Shown here piece by piece: positions 12,328 to 23,218 of a stretch of DNA of 64,000 nucleotides. A program made the translations under genes and the position numbers. Below the pieces are notes generated by a model, which made no database searches, was not told the origin of the DNA, and worked only from the letters and a program-made list of their open reading frames with translations. The stretch's first letter is position 1. The number at the start of each line of letters is the position of its first letter. The DNA is from Sodiomyces alkalinus F11 (lineage: Eukaryota > Ascomycota > Sordariomycetes > Glomerellales > Plectosphaerellaceae), in contig NW_021167083.1 of NCBI RefSeq assembly GCF_003711515.1, positions 1,686,481-1,750,480 of the forward strand, read 5' to 3'.

Positions 12328-13165
12328 TCCCAGGGAAATGTTAGACGAGAGGGGGGGAAGAGTAGAAGTTGGAATATAGGAACTCCGCCTTGGTGTATTA
12401 AAATGACATGGCATTCGTGGGTGTATATGGGCGTATTGTCATTGTCAACCTGTAAGCTTGCAAGGCAAAACTGTATCGGCTCGGCACCGCCAAGACCGCC
12501 CGTTTATCTGTAGGTGGAAAGATACAAGAGGTGTAGTTCAACAGTGTGTGTCGGTGTGAGTATGGGCACTGTCGACTTCTCGTCATTTCCTTTTCTTTTT
12601 TCTTCTTTTTTTTTAATTGTTTTGAATTCGTACCGTGTATTGGATAGACGGGGGAGTGGGGCCAGGATCCAACAGCGAATGGGACTACGATCTATGATCG
12701 TCACTAAGGTACCTTAGTATTAGCAGCATAGCCTATTATGGAAGGAGGGGCAATACTGAAAGTGGGAGAAAAGACGCGGAGAGAATTCACACATTGAAAC
12801 TTGAAATTTTTTGACCCCTCCGAATCCGGACTTCACTCTGGACTCAAACCTCAGCTTGGTCGCGGCGCTTTGGATTGACACTTTGTCTGCAAAAGAAAGC
12901 CCACGGCAAGCTGCGAGCTCCAGCTGAGCCTGACGTTTTACTTTTTACCTTTTTATTTTTTATTTTTTTAACCTTCAGTCTGCCCTGGAGAACTTCTATT
13001 CCGCATTATTCATTCAAACGGTACCCCGCCATCCCCAGTACGCACGCGCTTCTTCTTCTTCTCTTCGACCTACTGGACCCCCGCACTGACTGTTTCGTGC
13101 CTTATCAGCTGGTGGTCAAATTCAACTGTCCACACAGCCGTTAGAACGTTACCTGCTACACCACG
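12328..13165. other. Divergent promoter region of RMP1 and ADE5,7
   Basis: 838 bp between two divergent start codons. T-rich tracts (12590-12620, 12940-12970) fit leader or promoter pyrimidine tracts of the + strand gene. A ggtacctta palindrome half lies near 12708. No gene is supported. Confidence 0.6.
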
Positions 13166-15577
13166 ATGGCACCGACAATGCGCATCCTTTTGATTGGCAA
13201 TGGGGGTCGTGAGCACGCACTCGCTTGGAAGCTGAGCCAGTCCCCCCTGGTCGACTCCATTTTCGCCGTCCCAGGAAATGGCGGCACGGCGAGCTGTCCC
13301 AAGGTTACAAACGTGTCGTCTGTCAAGCCGGAGGACTACCCGGCCCTGGTGGACTTTGCCAAATCACAGGGCGTCAACCTTGTGGTGCCCGGGCCAGAGG
13401 CACCGCTCGTCGACGGCGTCGAGGGATACTTCCGAGCCGCCGCCATCCCCTGTTTCGGCCCTTCCAAGGAAGCGGCCCGGATGGAGGGGAGCAAGACATT
13501 CTCCAAGGACTTCATGAAGAAGCACAACATCCCCACGGCTGCCTACGAGAACTTCTCCGATTACGACCGGGCCATCGCCTACCTCGATCGCATCTCTCAC
13601 AACGTAGTCATCAAAGCCACGGGCCTCGCGGCCGGCAAGGGCGTCATCATCCCGAACAACAAGGAGGAAGCCAAGGCCGCGGTCAAGCAGATCATGGTCG
13701 ACAAGGCTTTTGGGTCGGCCGGCCAGGAAATCGTCATTGAGGAGTTCCTCACCGGCGATGAGCTCAGCATTCTTACCTTCAGCGACGGCACCCACACCCT
13801 CTCCTTACCCCCGGCGCAGGATCACAAGCGGATCGGGGAGGGCGATCAGGGTCCCAATACGGGCGGCATGGGGTGTTACGCGCCCACGACCATCGCGACC
13901 GAGGAGTTGATACGCCGCATCGAGGAGGAAGTGGTGGAGCCGACCATTCGGGGGATGCGCCAAGACGGCATCCCGTTCCGCGGCGTCTTGTTCACCGGGT
14001 TGATGATCGGGAGCAACGGTCCCAAGGTGCTGGAGTACAACGTCCGATTCGGCGATCCGGAAACGCAGACCGTTCTCCCCCTCCTCTCGGAGGACACCGA
14101 TCTCGCGGAGATCATGATGGCCTGCACGGCACACGAGGCCCGCCTGGACTGCGTCAAGATCCGGGTCGAGCCGAAATACAGCGCCACCGTGGTGGTTGCT
14201 GCCGGCGGGTACCCCGAGGCGTACGCCAAGGGGACTCCGATGGTCGTCAAGGCGTCGACGTCGCCCGAGGTCACCGTGTTCCACGCCGGGACACGACTCA
14301 CCGCCGAAGGCAACCTCGAGACGTCGGGCGGTCGCGTCATCGCCGTCAACGCCACGGCCACCGAGTCGCTGGAGGCTGCGGTGAAGAAGGCGTACGAGGA
14401 AGGCATCAAGCTCATCCAGTTTGAGGGGATGTACTTCCGCAGGGATATCGCTCACCGCGCTTTCCGCAAGTCCTCCCCCGCCACTGCTACTAAGGAGGCG
14501 CTCACCTACGCAGGCGCGGGCGTCAGCGTCGACGCTGGCAATGAATTCGTGGAGCGGATCAAGAAGGCCGTCAGGGCGACCAAGGTGCCCGGTGCCGATG
14601 CCGAAATTGGAGGTTTCGGGGGCGAGTTTGACCTGGCGCAATGTGGACTCTCGTTGGAGGACGGGCGGCTCCCCATCGTGGTGGGCGCCATCGACGGCGT
14701 GGGCACGAAGCTCCTCATTGCGCAGAAGCTGGGGAAGCACGATACGGTGGGGATCGACCTGGTGGCGATGAACGTGAACGACCTGATCGTGCAGGGCGCG
14801 CGGCCGCTTATGTTCCTGGATTACTACGGATGCAGCAAGCTCGACATGGAGACGGCGGCGGCGTTTGTGGAGGGGGTGGCAGCAGGCTGCATCCAGGCCG
14901 GGTGTGCACTGGTGGGAGGCGAGACGGCCGAGATGCCGGGGATGTACCAGAAGGACGACTACGACGCGGCCGGGTGCGCGTTCGGCGTCATTGTCGGGAG
15001 GCAAAGGCTGCCGCGCCTGCAGGACATGAAGCAAGGGGACGTGCTGCTGGGGCTGGCGTCGAACGGGGTGCACTCGAACGGGTTCTCGCTGGTGCGGAAG
15101 ATTGTGGACCGCGAAGGCATCGAGTACGGCGAAGCGGTGCCGTGGGACCAGGGCGGCAAGACGGTGGGTGAGAGCCTGCTGACGCCGACGCGAATCTACG
15201 TCAAGGGCGTCCGGGAGGCGGTAGAGCGAGGGCTGGTAAAGGGGTTGGCGCACATCACGGGAGGCGGGCTGATCGACAACATCCCCCGGATGCTGCCGGA
15301 GCACCTGGCGGCGGAGGTGGATTTGACAGCTTGGCAGATTCCGGGCGTGTTCAGGTGGCTGAAGCGGAGCGGCAACGTGTCAGAGTTGGACATGTGTCGG
15401 ACATTCAACATGGGAATTGGCATGACTGCGGCGGTGGATGCTAGCGTGGTCGAGGAGGCAGTGGCGGCATTTCAGGCGGCGGGGGAGACGGTGTTCCGGA
15501 TTGGACGCCTCGTGAGTCGGGGAAGCAACGCGGAGGGTTGCTCGATTGTTAATGCGGATTCGGCGTCTTGGGACTAA
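13166..15577 (+). CDS. ADE5,7: Bifunctional purine biosynthesis enzyme GARS-AIRS (Ade5,7)
   Basis: A single intronless frame of 803 residues, nearly the same length as yeast Ade5,7. The N-terminal half is glycinamide ribonucleotide synthetase (PurD type; GNGGREHALAWKL at residues ~11-23, ATP-grasp region through MGCYAPT and VRFGDPETQ). The C-terminal half, from about 450, is aminoimidazole ribonucleotide synthetase (PurM type; GVGTKLLIAQKL, DLVAMNVNDL, GGETAEMPGMY, HITGGGLIDNIPR). It catalyses steps 2 and 5 of de novo IMP synthesis in the cytosol. The GART domain fused in animals is absent, as in other fungi. Codon use is strongly GC3-biased, which creates long false frames on the other strand. 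A DNA transposon lies about 50 bp after the stop. A second in-frame Met follows at residue 5. Confidence 0.97.
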   Translation: MAPTMRILLIGNGGREHALAWKLSQSPLVDSIFAVPGNGGTASCPKVTNVSSVKPEDYPALVDFAKSQGVNLVVPGPEAPLVDGVEGYFRAAAIPCFGPSKEAARMEGSKTFSKDFMKKHNIPTAAYENFSDYDRAIAYLDRISHNVVIKATGLAAGKGVIIPNNKEEAKAAVKQIMVDKAFGSAGQEIVIEEFLTGDELSILTFSDGTHTLSLPPAQDHKRIGEGDQGPNTGGMGCYAPTTIATEELIRRIEEEVVEPTIRGMRQDGIPFRGVLFTGLMIGSNGPKVLEYNVRFGDPETQTVLPLLSEDTDLAEIMMACTAHEARLDCVKIRVEPKYSATVVVAAGGYPEAYAKGTPMVVKASTSPEVTVFHAGTRLTAEGNLETSGGRVIAVNATATESLEAAVKKAYEEGIKLIQFEGMYFRRDIAHRAFRKSSPATATKEALTYAGAGVSVDAGNEFVERIKKAVRATKVPGADAEIGGFGGEFDLAQCGLSLEDGRLPIVVGAIDGVGTKLLIAQKLGKHDTVGIDLVAMNVNDLIVQGARPLMFLDYYGCSKLDMETAAAFVEGVAAGCIQAGCALVGGETAEMPGMYQKDDYDAAGCAFGVIVGRQRLPRLQDMKQGDVLLGLASNGVHSNGFSLVRKIVDREGIEYGEAVPWDQGGKTVGESLLTPTRIYVKGVREAVERGLVKGLAHITGGGLIDNIPRMLPEHLAAEVDLTAWQIPGVFRWLKRSGNVSELDMCRTFNMGIGMTAAVDASVVEEAVAAFQAAGETVFRIGRLVSRGSNAEGCSIVNADSASWD

Positions 15578-15637
15578 CAGGTATTAGAAGTGGCTTTGTA
15601 GAAAAGGAAGCTAAAAAAAGAAAGAAAGATAGAAAAA

Positions 15638-16194
15638 GGGAAGGATTAGGGCGCCCGGACGTTTTGATATCGAGCCCGTAAAAGTGGAGTTATAATAATA
15701 TATACTCCTTTACTTACAAACACTATAATAAAGCGAGGCCTTATCGAGTCCAGGTATATACAGTTATATTCTAGGTAATTACCCAATTAAACTGCTTTCA
15801 AAGTACCTAGGTATACTACCGCCGCCTCCTATAATAGAAGGAATAACCCTATTAATACATTACTACCTAGGTAAGGTAACTATAAAGTATAAGTCTAGAA
15901 CCGTGGCTCTAGATAGGAGCTATTAGATCTATAAATCGAGGAAGATATCCAGGAATATATTAAGGAAAAAGATAAGGATCTCTTATTAATTTACTTAAGT
16001 ACTCTGCAGACTTAGTACCTTATAGTATTACCTTAGGCCTAGGGGATTAATAAATATAACAGTATATACCTATTCCTACCAAGACGTCGCTTTAGTACTA
16101 TAATATAGGCAGTTTATATGTAAAGGGATATATATCACTATGACTCCACTTTTACGGGCTGATATTAAGACGTCCGGGCGCCCTAATCCTTCCC
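15638..16194. mobile_element. Non-autonomous DNA transposon, 557 bp, 8-bp target duplication
   Basis: The two ends are inverted repeats of about 66 bp. The first 25 bases are identical (they begin gggaaggattagggcgcccg), and the rest differ by a few transitions and one indel. The element is flanked by the direct repeat tagaaaaa at 15630-15637 and 16195-16202. The interior is AT-rich, looks RIP-mutated and encodes nothing. An 8-bp duplication fits hAT, P or Merlin-type elements; the long inverted repeat resembles Mutator-type ends, but those make 9-11 bp duplications. It sits in the presumed 3' UTR of ADE5,7 (stop at 15577). Confidence 0.9.
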
Positions 16195-16202
16195 TAGAAA
16201 AA

Positions 16203-16526
16203 TGGGAAAATACCGAAGAATTTGGCTGGCGTGACACGAGACAGGTAGTTGTCAGTGGCTTGTGTCCGAAGCATGTGAGGTCGGTGAGATCGCGGGACGA
16301 TCGGCGCGGTTGTTATTACCCCACGATTTGTAGTGTTTGTTTTTTGCGTGGGATAGATAGAGTACGTGTCTTCCAGAGAAGGACACGCCACTGACGGCCG
16401 CAGTGTTGCCATTTGAAGCATCTAATTGTCTATTTGTACGTATAGCTATTGCTGTGGCTGAACTAAGTGTAGTGTGCAAGGAAGTACCCGGGTACCTTAC
16501 ACACGCTTCTAATAAGGGACGGCGGC
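16203..16526. other. Unmutated spacer between two mobile elements
   Basis: About 320 bp of normal composition between the 557-bp DNA transposon and the copia element. It was probably part of the original ADE5,7 downstream region. Frames opening here (16140-16480) overlap the transposon inverted repeat or lack protein character. No gene supported. Confidence 0.6.
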
Positions 16527-16531
16527 AGACC

Positions 16532-16815
16532 TATCGCACGTCAAATAGGCCCTTGAATAATTAACTTAGTAGAGCAGAAATCTCGTGTGTGTGTATTATG
16601 TCCAGTTATATCTAGGAGAGTCTCTTATGCCCTTAATTTAGGTGGTAAAGACTCTATTATAGGTACTATATTATTTAGATCCTATCCGGTCTTTTCCAGT
16701 ATCCACCCGTATTATATTCTGATACCCGAAGTCCCCGATATCCGGAGCCCTTAGTTGTAGAGTGGATCCCCCCTGGATCCTCTATAAACTATATCGTGGT
16801 CCTGCCCATACAACA
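16532..16815 (-). repeat. Copia 3' LTR
   Basis: It starts tatcgcacg and ends catacaaca; the other copy starts tatcgtata and ends tatgcgata. All differences at the ends are transitions. The purine tract (taagggggtg on the minus strand) lies just outside at about 16816-16825. Confidence 0.92.
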
Positions 16816-17039
16816 CACCCCCTTAGTTAAGGTGGGTCTTCCCAGGTTAACTAACCAATCAGAGGCTTCGGTTTAAACCAAACGCTCTTAACTTATCCAT
16901 CGTAAAATTAACAGTCAAGGGAAAAGGCCCTCGCAAAAAGGATCTAAATCCGCCCTATTTAACCGTTTAATTCAATTCTATCTTAATTAGTTCCTCGATC
17001 CTGATTAGCCGGATCTAATTAATTAGATCTATATCTATC

Positions 17040-20000
17040 GGATCTGCCACGCCCTCGGGGGCCTTTGTTACGGCCGCTTTAGCACGTTTAATCTCTTCGT
17101 GTAGTCGTTTAGACTACTCGATATAATCCTTTTAATTAGTTAAATTAAGCTATTACTATAGTCTTTTAATCCCCGCCTCCGGCAGTGCCTTCGTTAATCC
17201 GTCCGCGATTATCTCCTTCGTGTTAACGTACATAACCTTAAAGAGACCTTATTATACTAACTAGCGCGCCCACTAGTTATATATATCGACGTGCCGTAGC
17301 CTTATCCGCAGGCGTTATATCTTCTTATTAACGAGGTTAATAGTCTATTAATTATCGTAGTATAGCTATATCTATTATTAGTCTAGCCGAAGCTCTAAAT
17401 CCCTTAATATCCAGCTAACGAATAACGTCTCTTTAGTGGCCTCTATAAGAGCGAGTAGTTCCGATTCTATTAACAACGTCGTGACCGTCGGTTATTTACC
17501 CGCTTTCTAGTTAACGGTGCCGCCGAAGAGCTTTATCGTATATTCTTACGAACTCTTACGGTCTGGATTATCTCTAAAGGACGCGTCGCTTACTATCAGG
17601 AAGAGCCTATCCCCGCCGAATTTCAGGTAGTGGTGTCTTATATAGTATAGGAATAGCAGCACTTATTAAGCCCTCTTAAGATAGTTAGAGGAGGGGTTAA
17701 TATTATATTAGGAAAGCTTCGAATAGGCGAATGCGATATCGGGTCTTATACGATAACGGCGTATAGGATAGAACCGATTATACCCTAATACTAATAGACC
17801 TCGGGAATCGACGCGCGTATACCGTCGCGGGGTATTAGCGGCTTTATCGTTAATAACGGGACCTTTAGTGGTTTTCGGTAGAGTATATCTACGCAGTATT
17901 TAACCACGATCTTCTCCACATAGGAGGATTATAACAGCTATAACTTTCGGGTAGCTCTATCCCTTAGGACCTTAATTCCCAGGAACTAACGGATTTCTTC
18001 GCCTCCTAATAACCTATAGCTTCGCTTAAGGGCGGCCTTAAGGTCGTCGGCGTCCGCCTTACGATCTCTATAGTAGATAAGTCCGATATCGTCGACGTAG
18101 AAGAATAGAATTAAACCGTCGCGGAGTATAATATAGGGGTTATTAGGCACGGCCGTGAATCCTATCCTTTATAGTATACCGTTAAATTCCTCTTACTATA
18201 ATAGTGACGATACCCTTAAGCCGAAGAGGGCTTTCCGTAGTAGCAGGACCTTACCTAGCACTCCATAACCTTACAGTATCTTTATAAACACCTCTTCCTT
18301 AAGGCTAACATTAACGAACGCGTTAATAGCATCGAACTGCCTTATCTCTAGGTTAAACCGGGCGGCGATCGCTATTAGTATATGGAAGGACCGCGAAGCT
18401 AGCGTTACGGCGTAGTTATCTTTAGTCTCTAACCGTTTTTACTAATCCCCTTAGACTATAAGGCGTGCTTTATACTTAAGAAGGGTGCCCTTCCTTATTA
18501 AATTTATAGGTGTATACCTATCTATAGGCGAGGACTTATTGCTTATTAGCCTAATTACTACCTACCTCCTACTAATAGCCTTTTTATCGGTGCCCCTTAA
18601 AGTATTCCCCCTTAGCCTATAACCACCGCTCCCGTAACGGATAAAGGCGTATATCGTGGTGGTAGTTTAGTAGAGGCGGGAGATCCTCGCGGGTTATATA
18701 CAATAGCGATAGTGGCTAGGAGGTATAAAGGGAATCTATAGTACCGACGTCGTTATCGTTAATAGCTTACTTCCTCATGCGTATAGAGTTATAAGTCCTG
18801 CTAGTGTTAAAGAACGCCTTTTAGGCGTTATCGTTCTAGACCTTCTCGGTCGTGTATATACTTACGATAGTTCTCGCGATAGATAGGCGCGCGGGTAATA
18901 GGCGCACGGCCGATAAGAGTATAGCCGATAGGCATCCCCTAGGGGCACCTATAGCTATCTGTTAGTGGTTATCGTGTTCTTCTACCTTAGCGCCCCTTAC
19001 TACCGCTAACGCTATAAGAAACGCGCGCGCGGGATCTTTAGGGGATATTAGAGACGTGGGAAACGGTTTAAACCTCGTAGTAGTAAACCGTAAAGTATCC
19101 GTAGTAATAGCGGTGGCGTCAGAGTTATAAGGTTTTAAATCTATAGCCTAGTTATTAGGCTATAGATTTAGAACCTCGTCTATAGTAATAGTAGTAGCCT
19201 CTCTTATAGTAATAGCGACGGCCTCGCCTTTATCCGTAGTAATAGCGGTAGCGTAAGAGTCTTCCGACTTAAGATCTAATACGTCTATAGCTATGCCCTT
19301 TAATAATAGCCTATTCGCGGTTATAGTATAGGTGATACGGATAGATTATAGGCGTTCCCCGATTTCCTCGGCGGAAGCTATAGCTTATAGCGTTTTAATC
19401 CTACCGTTAAATATCTCGTCTTCGTTAAAGACCATGTCTCTTATAGTGATAATATCCGTTAGGTATAGTAGCTAAATACGGAAGCTATTCGAGGATTAGT
19501 ATCCAACGTAATAGCCGATCTCTACCTTCGGTTCTAGCCTTTATAGGCGGTTTCTTTTAGCTTAGGCATCGCGCATTTTTATAAAGGCTTTATAGCCGTA
19601 AGCTCGTAAGTGCGTAAGGTTAGGTTAACGGCCCTATAGGCCTTCGTATAGTGTCTTCTAGTCGTTAATATATTATAGCGTTCTATTATATAGATATATA
19701 GCAGTCTTAAAGATCTTAGGCTAGATAGATATAGGTAGATTAGCTCTAATCCTTATAGCCCTCGCCTTTCTCTTAACGATACCTTTAATCTGTTCTATAA
19801 CGCCGTTCTAATCCTATAAATATAGTACCGACGGCTAGCCTTTTACCCCCTTAGCAGCGAGGAAAGTAACGACTTCTAGGTGCTAAAATATCTTAGAATC
19901 GGCCCGTAGAACGTATAGCCTAACGTCGAATTAGGTCTTAAGTAGAGTAAAAACGTCTTTTAGAGCGTGTAGGATAGAGTCTTAGTCTCTCTTCTATAGG

Positions 20001-20350
20001 TAGTAATCCTATGTATAACCTGTGTACACATCTATAACGAATATAATAGACTTATATAGTCCGCCCGCTAATTACTCTGCCTTTTTTAGATCGTGAAAAT
20101 TAATAGATAGGGCCTCTCCGGGCTTTAACGGGTAAAGGGATAGTATCCGCTGGATCTACGTAGGCACTTACGATTACCTATACGCGTTATAGTCCGTTAT
20201 ATAAGGTCCTTTTATCTTTACCCCCTAAGTGGCGTCGACGATCTTAATAAGAGTATCGGTACCGCAATAGCCAAGGCGTTTATACCACCGTTATACCGTG
20301 GTCTTCTACGGTTACCGCGGTTATCGTGATCTTCTATACGGGTTATCGCG
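17040..20350 (-). pseudogene. Copia pol relic: integrase, RT, RNase H
   Basis: Read on the minus strand. An integrase zinc-binding segment at about 20300-20200 (WYKRLGYCGTDTL, with one His now Tyr) precedes the integrase core near 20110-20030 (INFHDLKKAE, then IIFVIDVYTGYT). The first catalytic Asp of the core appears as Asn. The RT box FYVDDIGLIYYRDRK is intact near 18110-18065. The C-terminal RNase H motif KEIIADGLTKA is near 17220-17185. Stops are TAG/TAA throughout. Domain borders are approximate. Confidence 0.9.
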
Positions 20351-20599
20351 GGGGTGCCTTACTAAGACCGCGAACGCAGTAGCGGCCGTGGCTTCCGCGC
20401 GCTTGATTATATACTGGCCGTGGATATCTAGTAGCTTATAGATAGGCCGGTTATCGACGGAGCTAATAATAGTATCGTTTACGGTATCCTAATAGTAACC
20501 TTATAGGCGTAGCTAGCGTTCCGAGACGATATTAGTAACGAATTCCTTATAGTATACAACGTCACGGAGGCGTAGCAGCCTCTTTATACCCGATAGAGA

Positions 20600-22440
20600 T
20601 TATATATATAGCTTAACGTCTCCATATCTAAGGATAAGAGCCTTATAAATACCCACCTAAAGCGTTAATAAATTAACCGTGGGTAGTCTAACGGCCATAA
20701 AACGGCCTTAATTATTAAAGATATAGATTAACGATCCTAAGTCTAGGATCACATAGTATAATAGCGCTCTAGCTTAGTTAATAGAAAGGGATATCCCCTA
20801 TTCTTATTATAATCTTAATAGTATCGTCGTACGACAACGCGCTACCTCCTAGGTTAAGGGGGCTCCTAGTCTCCCCGTCGCGGTAACGGATAGGTCTTTA
20901 TAAACTATAGTAGTAGGCGTAGTATTATAGAGTTAATCTTCCTAAACTTCCTCTATCTTATTAGCGGTGGCAGCTACTACTTCCCGCCTCTTCTGTATCG
21001 CGGTATCCACGCGGCTTTTAAAACTATAAATACGTATCTTCTTTTCCGCGACCTTTATAATATCTTCACGGCCATACTAGGTATAAGGGCGTATATCCGG
21101 CCTTATATACTAATAGGCGGCGGTCGTATGGGTATTCTTATATATCTTATAAGGCCTCCTCGTTACGGGAGGGATAGCCTTTACGGACGTGTTACTATAA
21201 GGGCGCTTCTTATTATTATCGTTATTAGTAGTATCCTTAGTATCGGGGAGGTTCCTAAGGGTATTAAAGGTGCCTCTCCTAACTCTAGGCTTTATAGCGG
21301 TGGATTATAGGCTCTTTATATTACTAAGAACCGCCCTTAGAGCCTTTACGAAGTCGTTAATCGTTAGCTCGTTTTCCGTAATCTTATCGTAGTTATTTAC
21401 TAAGTAGTTATTACTCTATTCCTGGGTAATAGGTCTAATAGCTTTTAACGCGTCTTCTGCCTAATAGTCCGCGCTTAATAGCTCTAAAACGCCTATATAT
21501 TTATAGTGTATTATCGTTATTTTCTAGCTTACTACCTAGGTATCTATATCCTTAGGTATAGCCTTTATAGGCGTGGTGTATCGTCGGTATAGGACTAGGG
21601 CTTCCTTACGGAGGTCTATAGGTATCGGTCCTGCGTGCGCGTGTAGGAGAGTAATCTAGGCCCGCGGGTTATTTACGGTATTATTCTATAGCTAGGCGAG
21701 GAGGTTACGTAACGTGGTATATACGGTCCCTTTAATATAGGAGCGTACCTTATTAAACTCCTTCTACTACGTGTCGTAGTCTGCCTTTTCCTCGCGGTAT
21801 ACACGGCGATTTTATAGGTAGCGCGTGCGCCCCTTTTTAGAGAGGTCGTCGATAGATATAGGCGTCCTAGTTATTAGTTCTTTTGTTATAGTCGTAGCCT
21901 TCTGGCGAGCGGCCGTTTTCCTTTTACCGGCGGCCGTGGCCGCCGTGGTAGCGGCCGTGGCGGCGGCGTCCGTGGTATCCGTGGCCTTATCGCCCTTTAG
22001 CGTGATAATAGAAGACGGAGTAGCCGTGACGGTAGTGGCCGTAGCCTCCTCCGTGTTAGGGTCTGCGGCGAGGGCTTTATATTTATAAACGTTAGGGGGT
22101 ATAGGTATAGGGAGGAGATAGGCGTTAGCCTCCTTATCGCTTAGCTTTGGATTAAGGTAGTTATCCTAGCAGGAGGCCGATTTACCGCGTACGGCGTGCT
22201 CCTAAACTGCCTAATCCCTCTAGTTAACAAGGGTAGTAGCGGCCGCCTTCTATTCGGCGTTAGATATGTTAGAAGATATCTTTACTAGATTATCGTTTAT
22301 CGGTTAGTTAATTAATAGGTAGGTTAATTAATCTCTTAATTACTCTAATCAGGTCAATAGTAGTTATTTAAGAGTGCTTATATAGACGTGATTACTTCTT
22401 TATAGTGGAATAGGGGTAGCCTTATTAATATCTATCGTTT
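20600..22440 (-). pseudogene. Copia gag/protease region relic
   Basis: By position this is the gag and protease part, between the integrase relic and the 5' LTR. The sequence is RIP-mutated and I could not recognise specific motifs. Alanine- and valine-rich frames on the + strand (21825-22088) are shadows. Confidence 0.5.
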
Positions 22441-22465
22441 AGGCGTTATAAACCGGACTTATAAA

Positions 22466-22749
22466 TATCGTATATTAAATAGGCCCTTAAATAATTAACT
22501 TAGTAGAGCAGAAATCTCGTGTGTGTGTAGTATATCCAGTTATATCTAGGAGAGTCTCTTATACCCTTAATTTAGGTAGTAAAGACTCTATTATAGGTAC
22601 TATATCATTTAGATCCTATCCGGTCTTTTCCGGTATCCACCCTTATTATATCCTAATACCCGAAGTCCCCGATATCCGGAGCCCTTAGTTATAGAGTAGA
22701 TCCCCCCTAGATCCCCTATAGACTATATCGTGGTCCTGCCTATGCGATA
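22466..22749 (-). repeat. Copia 5' LTR
   Basis: Full-length partner of 16532-16815, same 284-bp length. The 5-bp target duplication agacc follows at 22750-22754. Confidence 0.92.
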
Positions 22750-22780
22750 AGACCCCCACTTCTGATACGTCTAGTGCTTC

Positions 22781-23218
22781 ATACCATATAACCCCTGAAA
22801 AAACGTACAAAGTGGTACTTCGTGAACTACCCATTTAGGAAGTTTGGAAAGGTTCGAGGTACGTACCTACACTAATAACACCAATACAAAAACAATTTTA
22901 AATTACTATTATAAGATATCTTTAGGTTAATCTAGAATTGTCTATAGCTATTTTATATAAGAAAGGATTTAGTTACTAGATATATATATATACGCTATAT
23001 AGAACGTAGTTTATAGAGCTATTAGTTACTATTTAATATATTAAGGAGCTATAAGGTAGTTTTAGAGAGTACTAAGCCCCCCTATTTTAGTATATCTAAG
23101 CCTCTGTATTTTATATATAATCTTAATATATCTAGTTATACTCATTATCGTGATACTATTAGTTTATACAGGCCCCGCAAGTATATATTGTACGGTTTTT
23201 CAGGGGTTAGATAGTACC
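22781..23218 (+). mobile_element. Short inverted-repeat element (MITE-like), copy B
   Basis: Homologous to 7141-7580 along its whole length and in the same orientation. Ends are ataacccctgaaaaaacg and cggtttttcaggggttag. Taken between acccctg and caggggt it is 417 bp (22791-23207) with TA on each side. It is noncoding. It starts about 30 bp after the copia 5' LTR, so both copies sit at borders between RIP blocks and gene islands. Confidence 0.75.

Larger units (their letters stand above)
16532..22749 (-). mobile_element. Full-length RIP-inactivated Ty1/copia retrotransposon
   Basis: LTRs at 16532-16815 and 22466-22749 are both 284 bp and differ by transitions. The element is flanked by a perfect 5-bp target duplication agacc (16527-16531 and 22750-22754). 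LTR ends reconstruct as an inverted repeat (tgtcgca...tgcgaca). In minus orientation a purine tract adjoins the 16532-16815 LTR, making it the 3' LTR. Integrase precedes RT and RNase H, which is the copia order. All frames are cut by TAG/TAA codons, so it is dead. It lies between the ADE5,7 downstream transposon and the second short inverted-repeat element. Confidence 0.95.

Noticed and set aside
13805..15304. A 499-codon open frame on the minus strand inside ADE5,7
   Set aside because: It lies fully antisense to a clear purine gene with strong GC3 bias, which removes stop codons from the opposite frame. Its composition (His/Arg/Leu-rich) is typical of a shadow.
21825..22088. An Ala/Val-rich + strand frame inside the copia element
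   Set aside because: It is antisense to the gag region of a minus-strand element and arises from CG-rich remnants.
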